A DNA stretch of 33,399 nt from DATADF01 sp046263155 (lineage in GTDB: Bacteria > Actinomycetota > CADDZG01 > WHSQ01), in assembly GCA_046263155.1 (NCBI GenBank), contig JBHELF010000097.1:1-33399 (forward strand), in the 5' to 3' direction. Positions 13,486 through 20,916 of the stretch are shown in pieces (the stretch's first letter is position 1; each line of letters starts with the position of its first letter). The notes beneath the pieces are model-generated. The model was not told the origin of the DNA, made no database searches, and saw nothing but the letters and a program-made list of their open reading frames with translations. A program made the translations under genes and the position numbers.

Positions 13486-14768
13486 ATTCAGTTGTCGACA
13501 GGGATCAAAGGAATGAAAAAGGCGCGGTGTTGATCATCGTGGTGCTCGCGATCACCGGACTGTTGGGCATGGTCGCGCTGGTGGTGGACGTCGGCGCCTT
13601 GCTGAGCATGAAGAGACGGGTCGTCACGGCCGCCGACGCGGCGGCACTGGCCGCGGCTCAAGCTTGCGCAAAGCCATACGAGTCAGGCGCGGCCCAATCT
13701 CAGGCGAATGATCTCGCCGCTCGCAATGTGAGCTCCGCGGAGGTCGTCTCCTTCTCGGCTACCGGTTGCGGCGTGAGTGACTCAGGCGAGGTCAGGGTGT
13801 CGTATAAGGCTCCGCAGCAGCTGTATTTCGCCGCCATCATCGGCGGTCCCAATGGTGTCGATGTTTCGGCCCAGGCTAGTGCCCGCTGGGGCGTGGCGAA
13901 GGCCGCCAACCCAGTCCCCTTTGGGATCAATAGCACGGATCTCCGGGCTTGCGGGGTGCCGCTCGCGCCGGTTGGTACCGAGTGCGCGTTCTGGCACGAC
14001 CCGGGAGATCTAGGCAACGCTCAATTCCGCGTACTCGACTTCAATCAATGGGACGAAGCCGCGGGCGATGACTGCTCCCGCCCGCGTGCCAACCGAATGC
14101 GACAGTGGATGGATCGAGGCTTCCCGACTCCTCTGTCGCTGAATTATCCGGCGCCCACCTACGTCTGCGCGGTTGAGTCCGTACAGACGTCGGTCTGGAG
14201 CTCCTTGCGTGGACGCACCGGTGCCGTCCTGCACATCCCCGTCAACAATCCGGCCGGGCAGGTTGACCGCAACGGCAGCCTCGCTCCGCCCCCTCAGATC
14301 GCGCACAAGCACTCCATCATTGGATTCACTCCCCTTCGAGTAATCGAGCTCATGGACGGGGACGATCCGGACGCGGTCGGCCAGCTGACGCGCGAGGCGG
14401 ACTGCTCGGGACCGACCGACCTCGATCCACTGGAGCAGTTCTTACTGGACGCGACCGGCTGCTACGTGCCGCCGGCAACGATCTCCAACTTGAAGCTGGC
14501 AAAGGGAGATGTCGTGTTCACCGAGGGGGTCGACTACATCTTCGATCCCGTGACCCGCACGGTCCAGTGGATAGGAGCCGAACCGGTCAACAACGTGACC
14601 GTGTCCTTTCACTGGACTCAACTTGGATTTGCAGGCAGGTGTGGGATGCGGGCGCCCAACGCAGACGCCAAATGTCTCGTGGTGGAGTGGACCGGCTCGC
14701 GCACCGGCGGATTCGACCCTAGGGGCGGTGCGAACTTTGGGCTGTTCGCCGTGAGGCTGAGCCAGTGA
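13476..14768 (+). CDS. TadG-like pilus protein with cysteine-rich outer domain
   Basis: The ATG at 13476 overlaps the end of tadE by 10 bp and has GGAG seven bases upstream. The 430-residue product begins with EKGAVLIIVVLAITGLLGM and VALVVDVGALLSMKRRVV-TAADAAALAAAQ, the TadG-like N-terminal signature (pilin-type helix then the D/A-rich helix). A large extracellular region follows, with about a dozen cysteines including CGVPLAPVGTEC, DDCSRPR, YVCAVES, DCSGP, GCYVPP and RCGMRAPNADAKC. A short segment near residue 340 (FTEGVDYIFDPVTRTVQW) looks like a beta-sandwich repeat of the type found in surface adhesins. It lacks the C-terminal VWA domain found in many TadG proteins; a VWA domain is instead fused to TadB in this locus. 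Likely role: a minor pilin or adhesive tip component. Confidence 0.85.
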   Translation: MRMNSVVDRDQRNEKGAVLIIVVLAITGLLGMVALVVDVGALLSMKRRVVTAADAAALAAAQACAKPYESGAAQSQANDLAARNVSSAEVVSFSATGCGVSDSGEVRVSYKAPQQLYFAAIIGGPNGVDVSAQASARWGVAKAANPVPFGINSTDLRACGVPLAPVGTECAFWHDPGDLGNAQFRVLDFNQWDEAAGDDCSRPRANRMRQWMDRGFPTPLSLNYPAPTYVCAVESVQTSVWSSLRGRTGAVLHIPVNNPAGQVDRNGSLAPPPQIAHKHSIIGFTPLRVIELMDGDDPDAVGQLTREADCSGPTDLDPLEQFLLDATGCYVPPATISNLKLAKGDVVFTEGVDYIFDPVTRTVQWIGAEPVNNVTVSFHWTQLGFAGRCGMRAPNADAKCLVVEWTGSRTGGFDPRGGANFGLFAVRLSQ

Positions 14769-14796
14769 CCTTGATGAGCGATCGGGGGTGTGAACG

Positions 14797-15501
14797 ATGA
14801 AACGAGGTGGTCTGATGGGGATCGTTACTGCGGGCGTGCTCGCGGTGATCGCCACCCTTGCGGTGCTTGCGTACGTGCGCGGCGTCGAGGAAAGCTCGGG
14901 GGGTAGCGGCCCTCGGGTTGAGGTCATCGTCGCGAAAGAAGACATCCTGGCGGGCGCGGACCTCGATGAGCTCATCCAAGGCGGTGCCTTTACGACCAAT
15001 CTCGTTCCTGAGGACGCCCTCGTCGACGAAGCCGTGACAAGCCTGTCCCAATTGGCGGGGCGCCAGGCAAGCGCCGCCATTCTGGCCGGTGAGCAAGTAA
15101 CGCTCGCTCGCATCCAGGGCGTTGGCGCCTTGCCGGGCGGCGCGCTGGGGATTCCCGAAGGATTTCAGGCGGTCACTCTGCCGCTGGAGGCCTCGCGCGT
15201 TGTGGGGGGCGCGGTTCTACGTGGCGACCGGGTAACGGTCTACGCGACTTTCGACAGAACGAACACGACGGTGACGTTGGTGCCCGAGGCGCAAGTCCTG
15301 CGGGTCAACGAGCCCTCGCAGGACGGCGGGATCGGTGGGGGAGCCGGGGGGGAAACTTTGATAACGCTCGCTCTTACCGCCGAGGATGCGCAGAAAGCCG
15401 TTTTTGCCTTCGAGCAAGGGTCCGTTTGGTTGGGTCTGCTGCCGCCGGGTGCGAGCGGGACGCAGAGACCTCCGATAAACGTCGCGGCGGTGTTGCGATG
15501 A
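14797..15501 (+). CDS. cpaB: Flp pilus assembly protein CpaB/RcpC
   Basis: The 234-residue protein starts at ATG 14797 with GGGGGTG upstream. It has one N-terminal membrane helix (about 6-26), then an SAF-type domain: VEVIVAKEDILAGADLDELI and the characteristic GRQASAAILAGEQVTLARI. This is followed by GFQAVTLPLEASRVVGGAVLRGDRVTVYATF, the conserved centre of CpaB/RcpC. The family is thought to act outside the membrane in pilus assembly; in diderms it works with the secretin, and SAF domains may bind peptidoglycan or glycan. Here no secretin gene is present, as expected for a monoderm. A Gly-rich loop lies near residue 180. Its TGA overlaps the ATG of the cpaE-like gene. Confidence 0.92.
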   Translation: MKRGGLMGIVTAGVLAVIATLAVLAYVRGVEESSGGSGPRVEVIVAKEDILAGADLDELIQGGAFTTNLVPEDALVDEAVTSLSQLAGRQASAAILAGEQVTLARIQGVGALPGGALGIPEGFQAVTLPLEASRVVGGAVLRGDRVTVYATFDRTNTTVTLVPEAQVLRVNEPSQDGGIGGGAGGETLITLALTAEDAQKAVFAFEQGSVWLGLLPPGASGTQRPPINVAAVLR

Positions 15502-16739
15502 CCGAGCCGAAGACCGACCTCGACGTGCAGAACGGGGCCGCGCCGACGGGAAGCTGGATAGTGGCCATCGATCCATCGGTGGAGCTACGGCAGCAGATCG
15601 CGCTCGCGCTCGACACTTCGCTCGGCAACGTCGGTTGGCTCTCCACAACGGATTCAGCGCGTGAACTCTTTCATAGCCAGAGCCCCGACGTGCTCGTCCT
15701 GGGCACTGAGATCTCCGAGGAAGACGCGCTTGAGTTCGCCGAGTATGCACAGGTGGCTTCGCCCACCACGGCGGTCGTGATCATTCGGAAGGCCGCGGTG
15801 GACGGCTTGCTGCCGTCTTTCATGCGGGCCGGGGTCCGTGACGTCGTCTACGACTGGCGCGGGGATACCGAGTTGTCGGACGCCCTCCAGCATGCGCTTC
15901 TTTGGTCTTCGAAGGTGCGGACCGCGGCAACGCCGGACCGGGCAACCACCATCCCCGCCGGAGCCAAGACGATTTCGATCTTTTCGTCGAAAGGTGGCAG
16001 CGGCAAGACCTTCTTGGCCTGCAACCTCGCGCTCGCGATCGCGCAGCGAACCGGCAAGGAATCCGCTCTCGTCGATCTCGACCTCGTTATGGGCGACGTC
16101 TTTTCGTATTACGGCGAGGAGCCCGATCGCTCCATCTACGACCTCATGGTGCTGCCGGAGCTCGACCGAGCCACCGCTCTGAAGGCCGGCACCAAACTGC
16201 ACGACCTTCTGTGGGGATTTGGGGCGCCTCCCGATCCTGCAGCAGAGTCGGTACCGCCCGAATCTGCATCACGCTTGTTGAAGAACCTTCAGTCGATCTT
16301 TAGCTATGTCGTCGTCGACGTCCCTGCCAACTACTCCGACATCGTTCTGGCTTCTTTCGACTGCTCCGAGATGATCTGTCTTGTCGCGTCGCTGGACGTG
16401 GTCGGCGTAAAGCACCTATCGAAAGCGCTCGAAACGTTGCTGTCGATAGGGGTGACCCGGGACCGCTTGCAGGTCGTCCTTAACCGGGCCGACAGCCGCG
16501 TGGGCTTGAGCCCCAGCGACGTCGAGCGCGTCCTCAAGGTGCAGATCGACGCCATGATCCCCTCGAGTCGCTTGGTGCCGACTTCCCTGAACAAGGGGCG
16601 CCCCGTTTATCTCGAAGAGCCGGGAGCCGATGTCTCGGTGGCCATTCAGAGCATCGCGGACAAGCTGGCCGGAACGATGGGACGACGCGCTACGGACGTC
16701 GTCGAAAAGAAGAAGCGGCGCCTGTTTACGCGCGGATGA
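15498..16739 (+). CDS. cpaE: CpaE/TadZ-like pilus localisation ATPase
   Basis: The start ATG 15498 overlaps the cpaB stop (ATGA); a longer in-frame ORF from 15426 lies inside cpaB and is rejected. The 413-residue protein has an N-terminal receiver-like domain (about 18-135) in which the phospho-acceptor position is not aspartate (VLVLGTEISEEDA), as in the atypical receiver of TadZ/CpaE. A ParA/MinD-type ATPase follows. Its deviant Walker A is SSKGGSGKT with signature lysine K165 and K170, the switch strand is ALVDLDLVMGDV, and the Walker B region is YVVVDVPANYSD. These proteins mark the cell site where the Tad machine assembles. The C-terminal end is basic (KKKRRLFTRG). The next gene, cpaF, begins 19 bp downstream. 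Confidence 0.92.
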   Translation: MTEPKTDLDVQNGAAPTGSWIVAIDPSVELRQQIALALDTSLGNVGWLSTTDSARELFHSQSPDVLVLGTEISEEDALEFAEYAQVASPTTAVVIIRKAAVDGLLPSFMRAGVRDVVYDWRGDTELSDALQHALLWSSKVRTAATPDRATTIPAGAKTISIFSSKGGSGKTFLACNLALAIAQRTGKESALVDLDLVMGDVFSYYGEEPDRSIYDLMVLPELDRATALKAGTKLHDLLWGFGAPPDPAAESVPPESASRLLKNLQSIFSYVVVDVPANYSDIVLASFDCSEMICLVASLDVVGVKHLSKALETLLSIGVTRDRLQVVLNRADSRVGLSPSDVERVLKVQIDAMIPSSRLVPTSLNKGRPVYLEEPGADVSVAIQSIADKLAGTMGRRATDVVEKKKRRLFTRG

Positions 16740-16758
16740 CGAGAAGGGATCGTATTTG

Positions 16759-18078
16759 ATGTCACTTGCAGAACGGCTTGCTCGCCAGGGCCGACCCGAC
16801 CGGCTGGAGGAGGTGCGCGCCCGAATCCAGGAGGGCCTTGTGGAGGGCCTCGGTCCGCGTCTCTACGACACCAGCCTCTCGGAAGCCCAGCTTGAGGAGC
16901 TGGTAACCCAACGGCTCCGGGAGCTCATCGACCGCTTCGAGGTGACGCTCTCGGCGCAAGAGAAGACCGAGATCATTCGGGAGATCACCGACGCCGTGCT
17001 GGGCCTGGGCCCACTCGAGCCCTTCATGCGGGATCCTGAGATCACCGAGGTGATGGTCAACGACCCGGCGACGATCTATATAGAGCGAGAGGGCAAGCTC
17101 TTCAAGACGGATGCACGCTTCCATGACGAAGCCCAGCTGCGACGCGTAATAGAGAAGGTCGTCGGGAAGATCGGCCGGCGCATCGACGAATCATCGCCCT
17201 ACGTCGACGCCCGTCTGCCGGACGGCTCGCGCGTCAATGCGATCATTCCCCCGCTTGCCATAGACGGACCTGCGCTGACCATTCGCAAGTTCGCCGCCGA
17301 CCCGCTCGTTATCAAAGACCTGGTCGGTTTTGGAACCGTCACACCTGCCGTGGCAGAGCTCCTCGAAGCTTGCGTGAAGGGACGGATCAACGTCCTTGTC
17401 TCCGGCGGAACCGGAGCCGGTAAGACGACCACCTTGAATGTCCTCTCCTCCTTCATTCCGGACGACGAGCGGATCATCACGATCGAGGATGCCGCCGAAC
17501 TCCGCTTGCAGCAGCCGCACGTCGTCCGCTTGGAGTCAAGGCCTCCGAACATCGAGGGCAGGGGAGAGGTGACGATCCGCGATCTCCTGCGGAATGCCCT
17601 GCGCATGCGTCCCAACCGGATCGTGGTCGGGGAGGTCCGTGGAGGCGAGGCGCTAGACATGCTCCAGGCTATGAACACCGGTCACGACGGGTCGATCTCC
17701 ACCATCCACGCGAACTCATCGCGCGACGCGTTGTCTCGCCTGGAGGTCATGGTCATGATGGCCGGGACCGAGCTGACCATCCGGGCCGTGCGTGACCAGG
17801 TGGCGTCTTCCATCAACCTAGTTGTGCACCAGGCTCGATTGAAGGACGGCGTCCGGCGCGTCACCCACGTCACCGAGGTCGTGGGGATGGAGGGCGACAT
17901 CATCACCACACAGGATCTGTTCGCGTACGACTTTCGCGCGGGCCAAGATCCCAGCGGGCGTTTCCGCGGGGAGCTGAAGCCCACGGGGCTCCAACCGAGA
18001 TTCATCGAGAGGCTAAAGGATCACGGCATCAGCGTTCCTCTCACGGTCTTCTCCGACCTAGCAGTCGGACCGCGCTGA
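16759..18078 (+). CDS. cpaF: Flp pilus secretion ATPase CpaF/TadA
   Basis: From ATG 16759 (GAGAAGGGAT upstream) the protein has 439 residues; an open frame from 16630 overlaps cpaE and is not used. The N-terminal domain (about 1-190) includes LGLGPLEPFMRDPEITEVMVN and the RVNAIIPPLAIDGPALTIRKF strand typical of CpaF. The motor domain carries Walker A GGTGAGKTT (216-224), the Asp box IITIEDAAEL (E243), Walker B RIVVGEVRGGEALDML (287-302), and the His box GHDGSISTIHANS (308-320). All catalytic motifs are intact. It is the hexameric ATPase that drives extension, and possibly retraction, of the Flp pilus through the TadB/TadC platform. Its stop TGA overlaps the next ATG (TGATG). Confidence 0.96.
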   Translation: MSLAERLARQGRPDRLEEVRARIQEGLVEGLGPRLYDTSLSEAQLEELVTQRLRELIDRFEVTLSAQEKTEIIREITDAVLGLGPLEPFMRDPEITEVMVNDPATIYIEREGKLFKTDARFHDEAQLRRVIEKVVGKIGRRIDESSPYVDARLPDGSRVNAIIPPLAIDGPALTIRKFAADPLVIKDLVGFGTVTPAVAELLEACVKGRINVLVSGGTGAGKTTTLNVLSSFIPDDERIITIEDAAELRLQQPHVVRLESRPPNIEGRGEVTIRDLLRNALRMRPNRIVVGEVRGGEALDMLQAMNTGHDGSISTIHANSSRDALSRLEVMVMMAGTELTIRAVRDQVASSINLVVHQARLKDGVRRVTHVTEVVGMEGDIITTQDLFAYDFRAGQDPSGRFRGELKPTGLQPRFIERLKDHGISVPLTVFSDLAVGPR

Positions 18079-19970
18079 TGTCTCGCCGCGGTGCGGTCCT
18101 TCTGATCTGTCTGCTGCTGAGTGCCGCTTCGTTCGGGGAGGCCCGCGCCCAGAATCCGAGCGTGCGGATCCGCAAACTCGAGCTGGCCAATTTTCCCTCG
18201 GTCGAGCTGACGGTCTCCGCCGAGCAGCCGGACCCTGAGGAGATAAGCGTTCTGGAAAACGGCGTCCCGGTCGAGGACTTCGAGCTTGGCGCTCTGACGG
18301 AGACGGGGACCGGCGTCCAGGTTGTGCTCACCATCGACACGTCGGGGAGCATGGAAGGAGAGTCCTTCACGGCGGCGATCGCCGCGGCGCGCGCGTTCAT
18401 AGAAGCGATGCCGGAGGAGATCGACGTCGGGATCGTTGCCTTCTCGGATCGGCCGCGGCGTGTCTTGCCGCTGACCGGAGACCGCGACCGTGCCCTGGGA
18501 GCGCTGTCGGGCCTGGCGGCCGCCGGCGAGACCGCCCTCTACGACTCAGTTCGCATGTCGGCGGAGATGTTCTCCGGCGCTGCCCAACGCAACATCGTGC
18601 TGCTGTCGGACGGTGCCGACACGTCGAGCCGCTCCGGATTGAAAGCGGCGGTCTCTGCCGCCAAGGGTGCCGGCTCCGCGATCTTCGCGGTCGGGCTGCG
18701 AACCCCCGATACAGACGTCCAGGCTCTGAGGACGTTGGCCGGTCGTACCGGCGGTCAATATTTTCCGGTTTCCCGCCTCGATCTCTCTCCTATTTATAGG
18801 AGCATCGCAACGGAGCTAAAGAACCAGTTCGTGATCACATATGAGTCGCAGGCCGCCGCGGGCGAGCAAGTGACACTGCTGGTGGAGACGGCCGAGGGGT
18901 CCGACGACCTCCTCTTCCTCGCACCAAAGGGTCAGGCACCGGCATCCCCCGAACCCGAGCTCAACTTCGTGACACCGGACGAGCCGTTGTTGCGGGGCGG
19001 CGCCGGCCTTGTGACCGTCTTGGTCGCGGTTTTCCTTGCGGTATTCCTCGGCATCGTCTTCACGTCCTCGCGGTTGGCCCGGGCGCGCCGGGACCGCAAA
19101 CTTGCGAGCGAGTGGCTGCGGGGAGTCCCCGAGGAGCTTCCGGAGGAAGCCGAGGGACAGGGTGCCGCTCGCTTCATCCCCAAGACCTTGGTTCGAGGCG
19201 CCGAGCGGTTCGCCAGCTCTCGCAGCATGACCACTAATCTCGATGTCAAACTGGAGCGGGCGGGATGGGCTCTTCGCCCCGCCGAGCTCGTCGCCGGATC
19301 GTTCTCGGCGGCGGCAGTCGGCCTTCTTTCGGGAATTGTGTTGTTCCAGAATCCCCTTGTCGCGCTGTTGCTCACTTTCATCGGCTCGGTGTTGCCGGTC
19401 GTGCTTTTGAACCGGGCGATGAGGCGTCGAAGCGACCGACTGCAGCTGCAACTGCCGGACATCCTCATGGTCCTGGCTGCCTCCTTGCGGGCGGGACACA
19501 GCTTCCAGCAGGCAGTCGAGGCCGCCGCGCGCGAGATCGATGAGCCCGGGTCCGTGGAGTTCGGTCGCGTAATGGCCGAGATCCGCGTCGGGCGCTCCGT
19601 CGACGACGCGATGAACGCGCTCGCGGATCGCGTCGGCTCCGAGGACTTCCGCTGGGCAGTCATCGCGATGAATATCCAGCGCGAGGTTGGAGGCAACCTT
19701 GCCGAGGTGCTGGACAACGTCGCCGAGACGATGCGGGAGCGGCAAAACGTGCGCCGTCAGGTTCAGGTGTTGTCGGCGGAGGGCCGACTCTCGATGTACA
19801 TCCTTGCCGGCCTTCCCGTCGCGTTGGGTGTCTATCTGGGCCTTAGCAATCCTTCCTACATCGGACTTTTGTTCACGACCGGGCTCGGCCTCTTGATGGT
19901 CGGGGTGTCCGCACTGCTACTCGTCGCAGGCATCCTTTGGATGAGAAAGTTGATTCAGATCGATGTCTGA
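18078..19970 (+). CDS. VWA domain fused to TadB pilus platform protein
   Basis: The 630-residue protein joins two modules seldom seen in one chain. Residues 1-24 are a signal peptide. A von Willebrand factor A domain (about 80-255) has a complete metal site: D87, S89 and S91 in DTSGSM, T152 in GETALYD, and D178 in LLSDGAD. A membrane helix (about 308-330) leads into a basic cytoplasmic linker. The C-terminal ~250 residues are TadB, with two helices near 410-445, the T2SSF domain LQLQLPDILMVLAASLRAGHSFQQA, GGNLAEVLDNVAETMRER, and two final helices. TadB forms the inner-membrane platform with TadC. The VWA part would face outward, where it could bind pilin, TadG or a surface ligand through a metal ion. 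It overlaps cpaF at its start and tadC at its end. Confidence 0.92.
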   Translation: MSRRGAVLLICLLLSAASFGEARAQNPSVRIRKLELANFPSVELTVSAEQPDPEEISVLENGVPVEDFELGALTETGTGVQVVLTIDTSGSMEGESFTAAIAAARAFIEAMPEEIDVGIVAFSDRPRRVLPLTGDRDRALGALSGLAAAGETALYDSVRMSAEMFSGAAQRNIVLLSDGADTSSRSGLKAAVSAAKGAGSAIFAVGLRTPDTDVQALRTLAGRTGGQYFPVSRLDLSPIYRSIATELKNQFVITYESQAAAGEQVTLLVETAEGSDDLLFLAPKGQAPASPEPELNFVTPDEPLLRGGAGLVTVLVAVFLAVFLGIVFTSSRLARARRDRKLASEWLRGVPEELPEEAEGQGAARFIPKTLVRGAERFASSRSMTTNLDVKLERAGWALRPAELVAGSFSAAAVGLLSGIVLFQNPLVALLLTFIGSVLPVVLLNRAMRRRSDRLQLQLPDILMVLAASLRAGHSFQQAVEAAAREIDEPGSVEFGRVMAEIRVGRSVDDAMNALADRVGSEDFRWAVIAMNIQREVGGNLAEVLDNVAETMRERQNVRRQVQVLSAEGRLSMYILAGLPVALGVYLGLSNPSYIGLLFTTGLGLLMVGVSALLLVAGILWMRKLIQIDV

Positions 19971-20913
19971 GCTCTATTTGTTGATCGGCCTCTCCGCGAC
20001 CTTCCTGTCCATCGCGATCCTGGGCGTGTCCCTGGCGACCGCGCGAACGGCCAGGCGCAACTCACTTAGGTTTCTCGAGGCACAGGTCGGCCAGGCGAGC
20101 GTGTCGACCAATCTCCGGGAGCGTGAGCTTCAGCGGTCGGTGGTGGAGCGCGTCTTGCTGCCGCTTCTTGGCAGGCTCTCGTCCACGGCCCGCCGACTCA
20201 CCCCGCTCGACATTCGGCGCCGGATCCGCCAACAGCTGATCCTGGCCGGCAGCCCGGCGGGATGGGACGTCGAGAGAATCGCGGCCCTAAAGCTGGTGGG
20301 TATCGCAGGCGCAATACTCCTCATCCTCTTCTTCCGGTTCACAGGAGCCTTCAGCTCCCCCGGCAAGGCCCTCCTGCTGTCGGGACTGCTCGTGTATATC
20401 GGCTTCTTCGGAGTCGACGCCGTGCTCGCTCGTAAGGGTCGTGAGCGGCAGGAGAAGATCCGAAGCGCGCTCCCCGACACGATGGACCTGCTGACGATCA
20501 GCGTCGAGGCCGGTCTTAGCTTCGACGCCGCTTTGGTGCAGGTGATGCAGAACGTGCCCGGCCCCCTCTCCGAGGAGATCAACAGAATGCTCCAGGAGAT
20601 GCGTCTCGGGACTGCGCGCATCGACGCATTCCGCAATCTGGCCGAACGGAGCGACGTAGAGGAGTTGAGGTCGTTCGTCGTTGCGATGGTGCAGGCGGAT
20701 TCCTTCGGCGTAAGCGTCGCCAAGGTGCTGAGGGCTCAGGCCAAGGAGCTTCGAACCAAGCGAAGGCAGCGGGCCGAGGAAAAGGCAATGAAGGTTCCCG
20801 TGAAGATGATCTTTCCTCTGGTGATCTGCCTTCTCCCCTCGCTCTTTGTTGTCGTTCTCGGGCCCGGGATCATCCGCATTATCGAGGGCATCTTTGCCGA
20901 GGGAGCCCTGTAG
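19963..20913 (+). CDS. tadC: Flp pilus platform protein TadC
   Basis: The 316-residue protein starts at ATG 19963, eight bases inside the end of the VWA-tadB gene. A first helix (about 5-25) is followed by a charged cytoplasmic stretch containing RRRIRQQLILAGSP, typical of TadC. Two helices occupy about 108-150. The T2SSF domain is ALPDTMDLLTISVEAGLSFDAALVQ, with EMRLGTARIDAFRNLAERSDVEELRSFV and AQAKELRTKRRQRAEEKAMKVPVKM, followed by a final helix (about 285-310). TadC pairs with TadB to form the membrane platform on which CpaF acts. The TAG stop is three bases before the next ATG. Confidence 0.95.
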   Translation: MSELYLLIGLSATFLSIAILGVSLATARTARRNSLRFLEAQVGQASVSTNLRERELQRSVVERVLLPLLGRLSSTARRLTPLDIRRRIRQQLILAGSPAGWDVERIAALKLVGIAGAILLILFFRFTGAFSSPGKALLLSGLLVYIGFFGVDAVLARKGRERQEKIRSALPDTMDLLTISVEAGLSFDAALVQVMQNVPGPLSEEINRMLQEMRLGTARIDAFRNLAERSDVEELRSFVVAMVQADSFGVSVAKVLRAQAKELRTKRRQRAEEKAMKVPVKMIFPLVICLLPSLFVVVLGPGIIRIIEGIFAEGAL

Positions 20914-20916
20914 ACG

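Noticed and set aside
18816..19745. A 309-codon minus-strand frame opposite VWA-tadB
   Set aside because: Antisense to a protein with clear VWA and TadB motifs; composition is that of a reverse-frame shadow.
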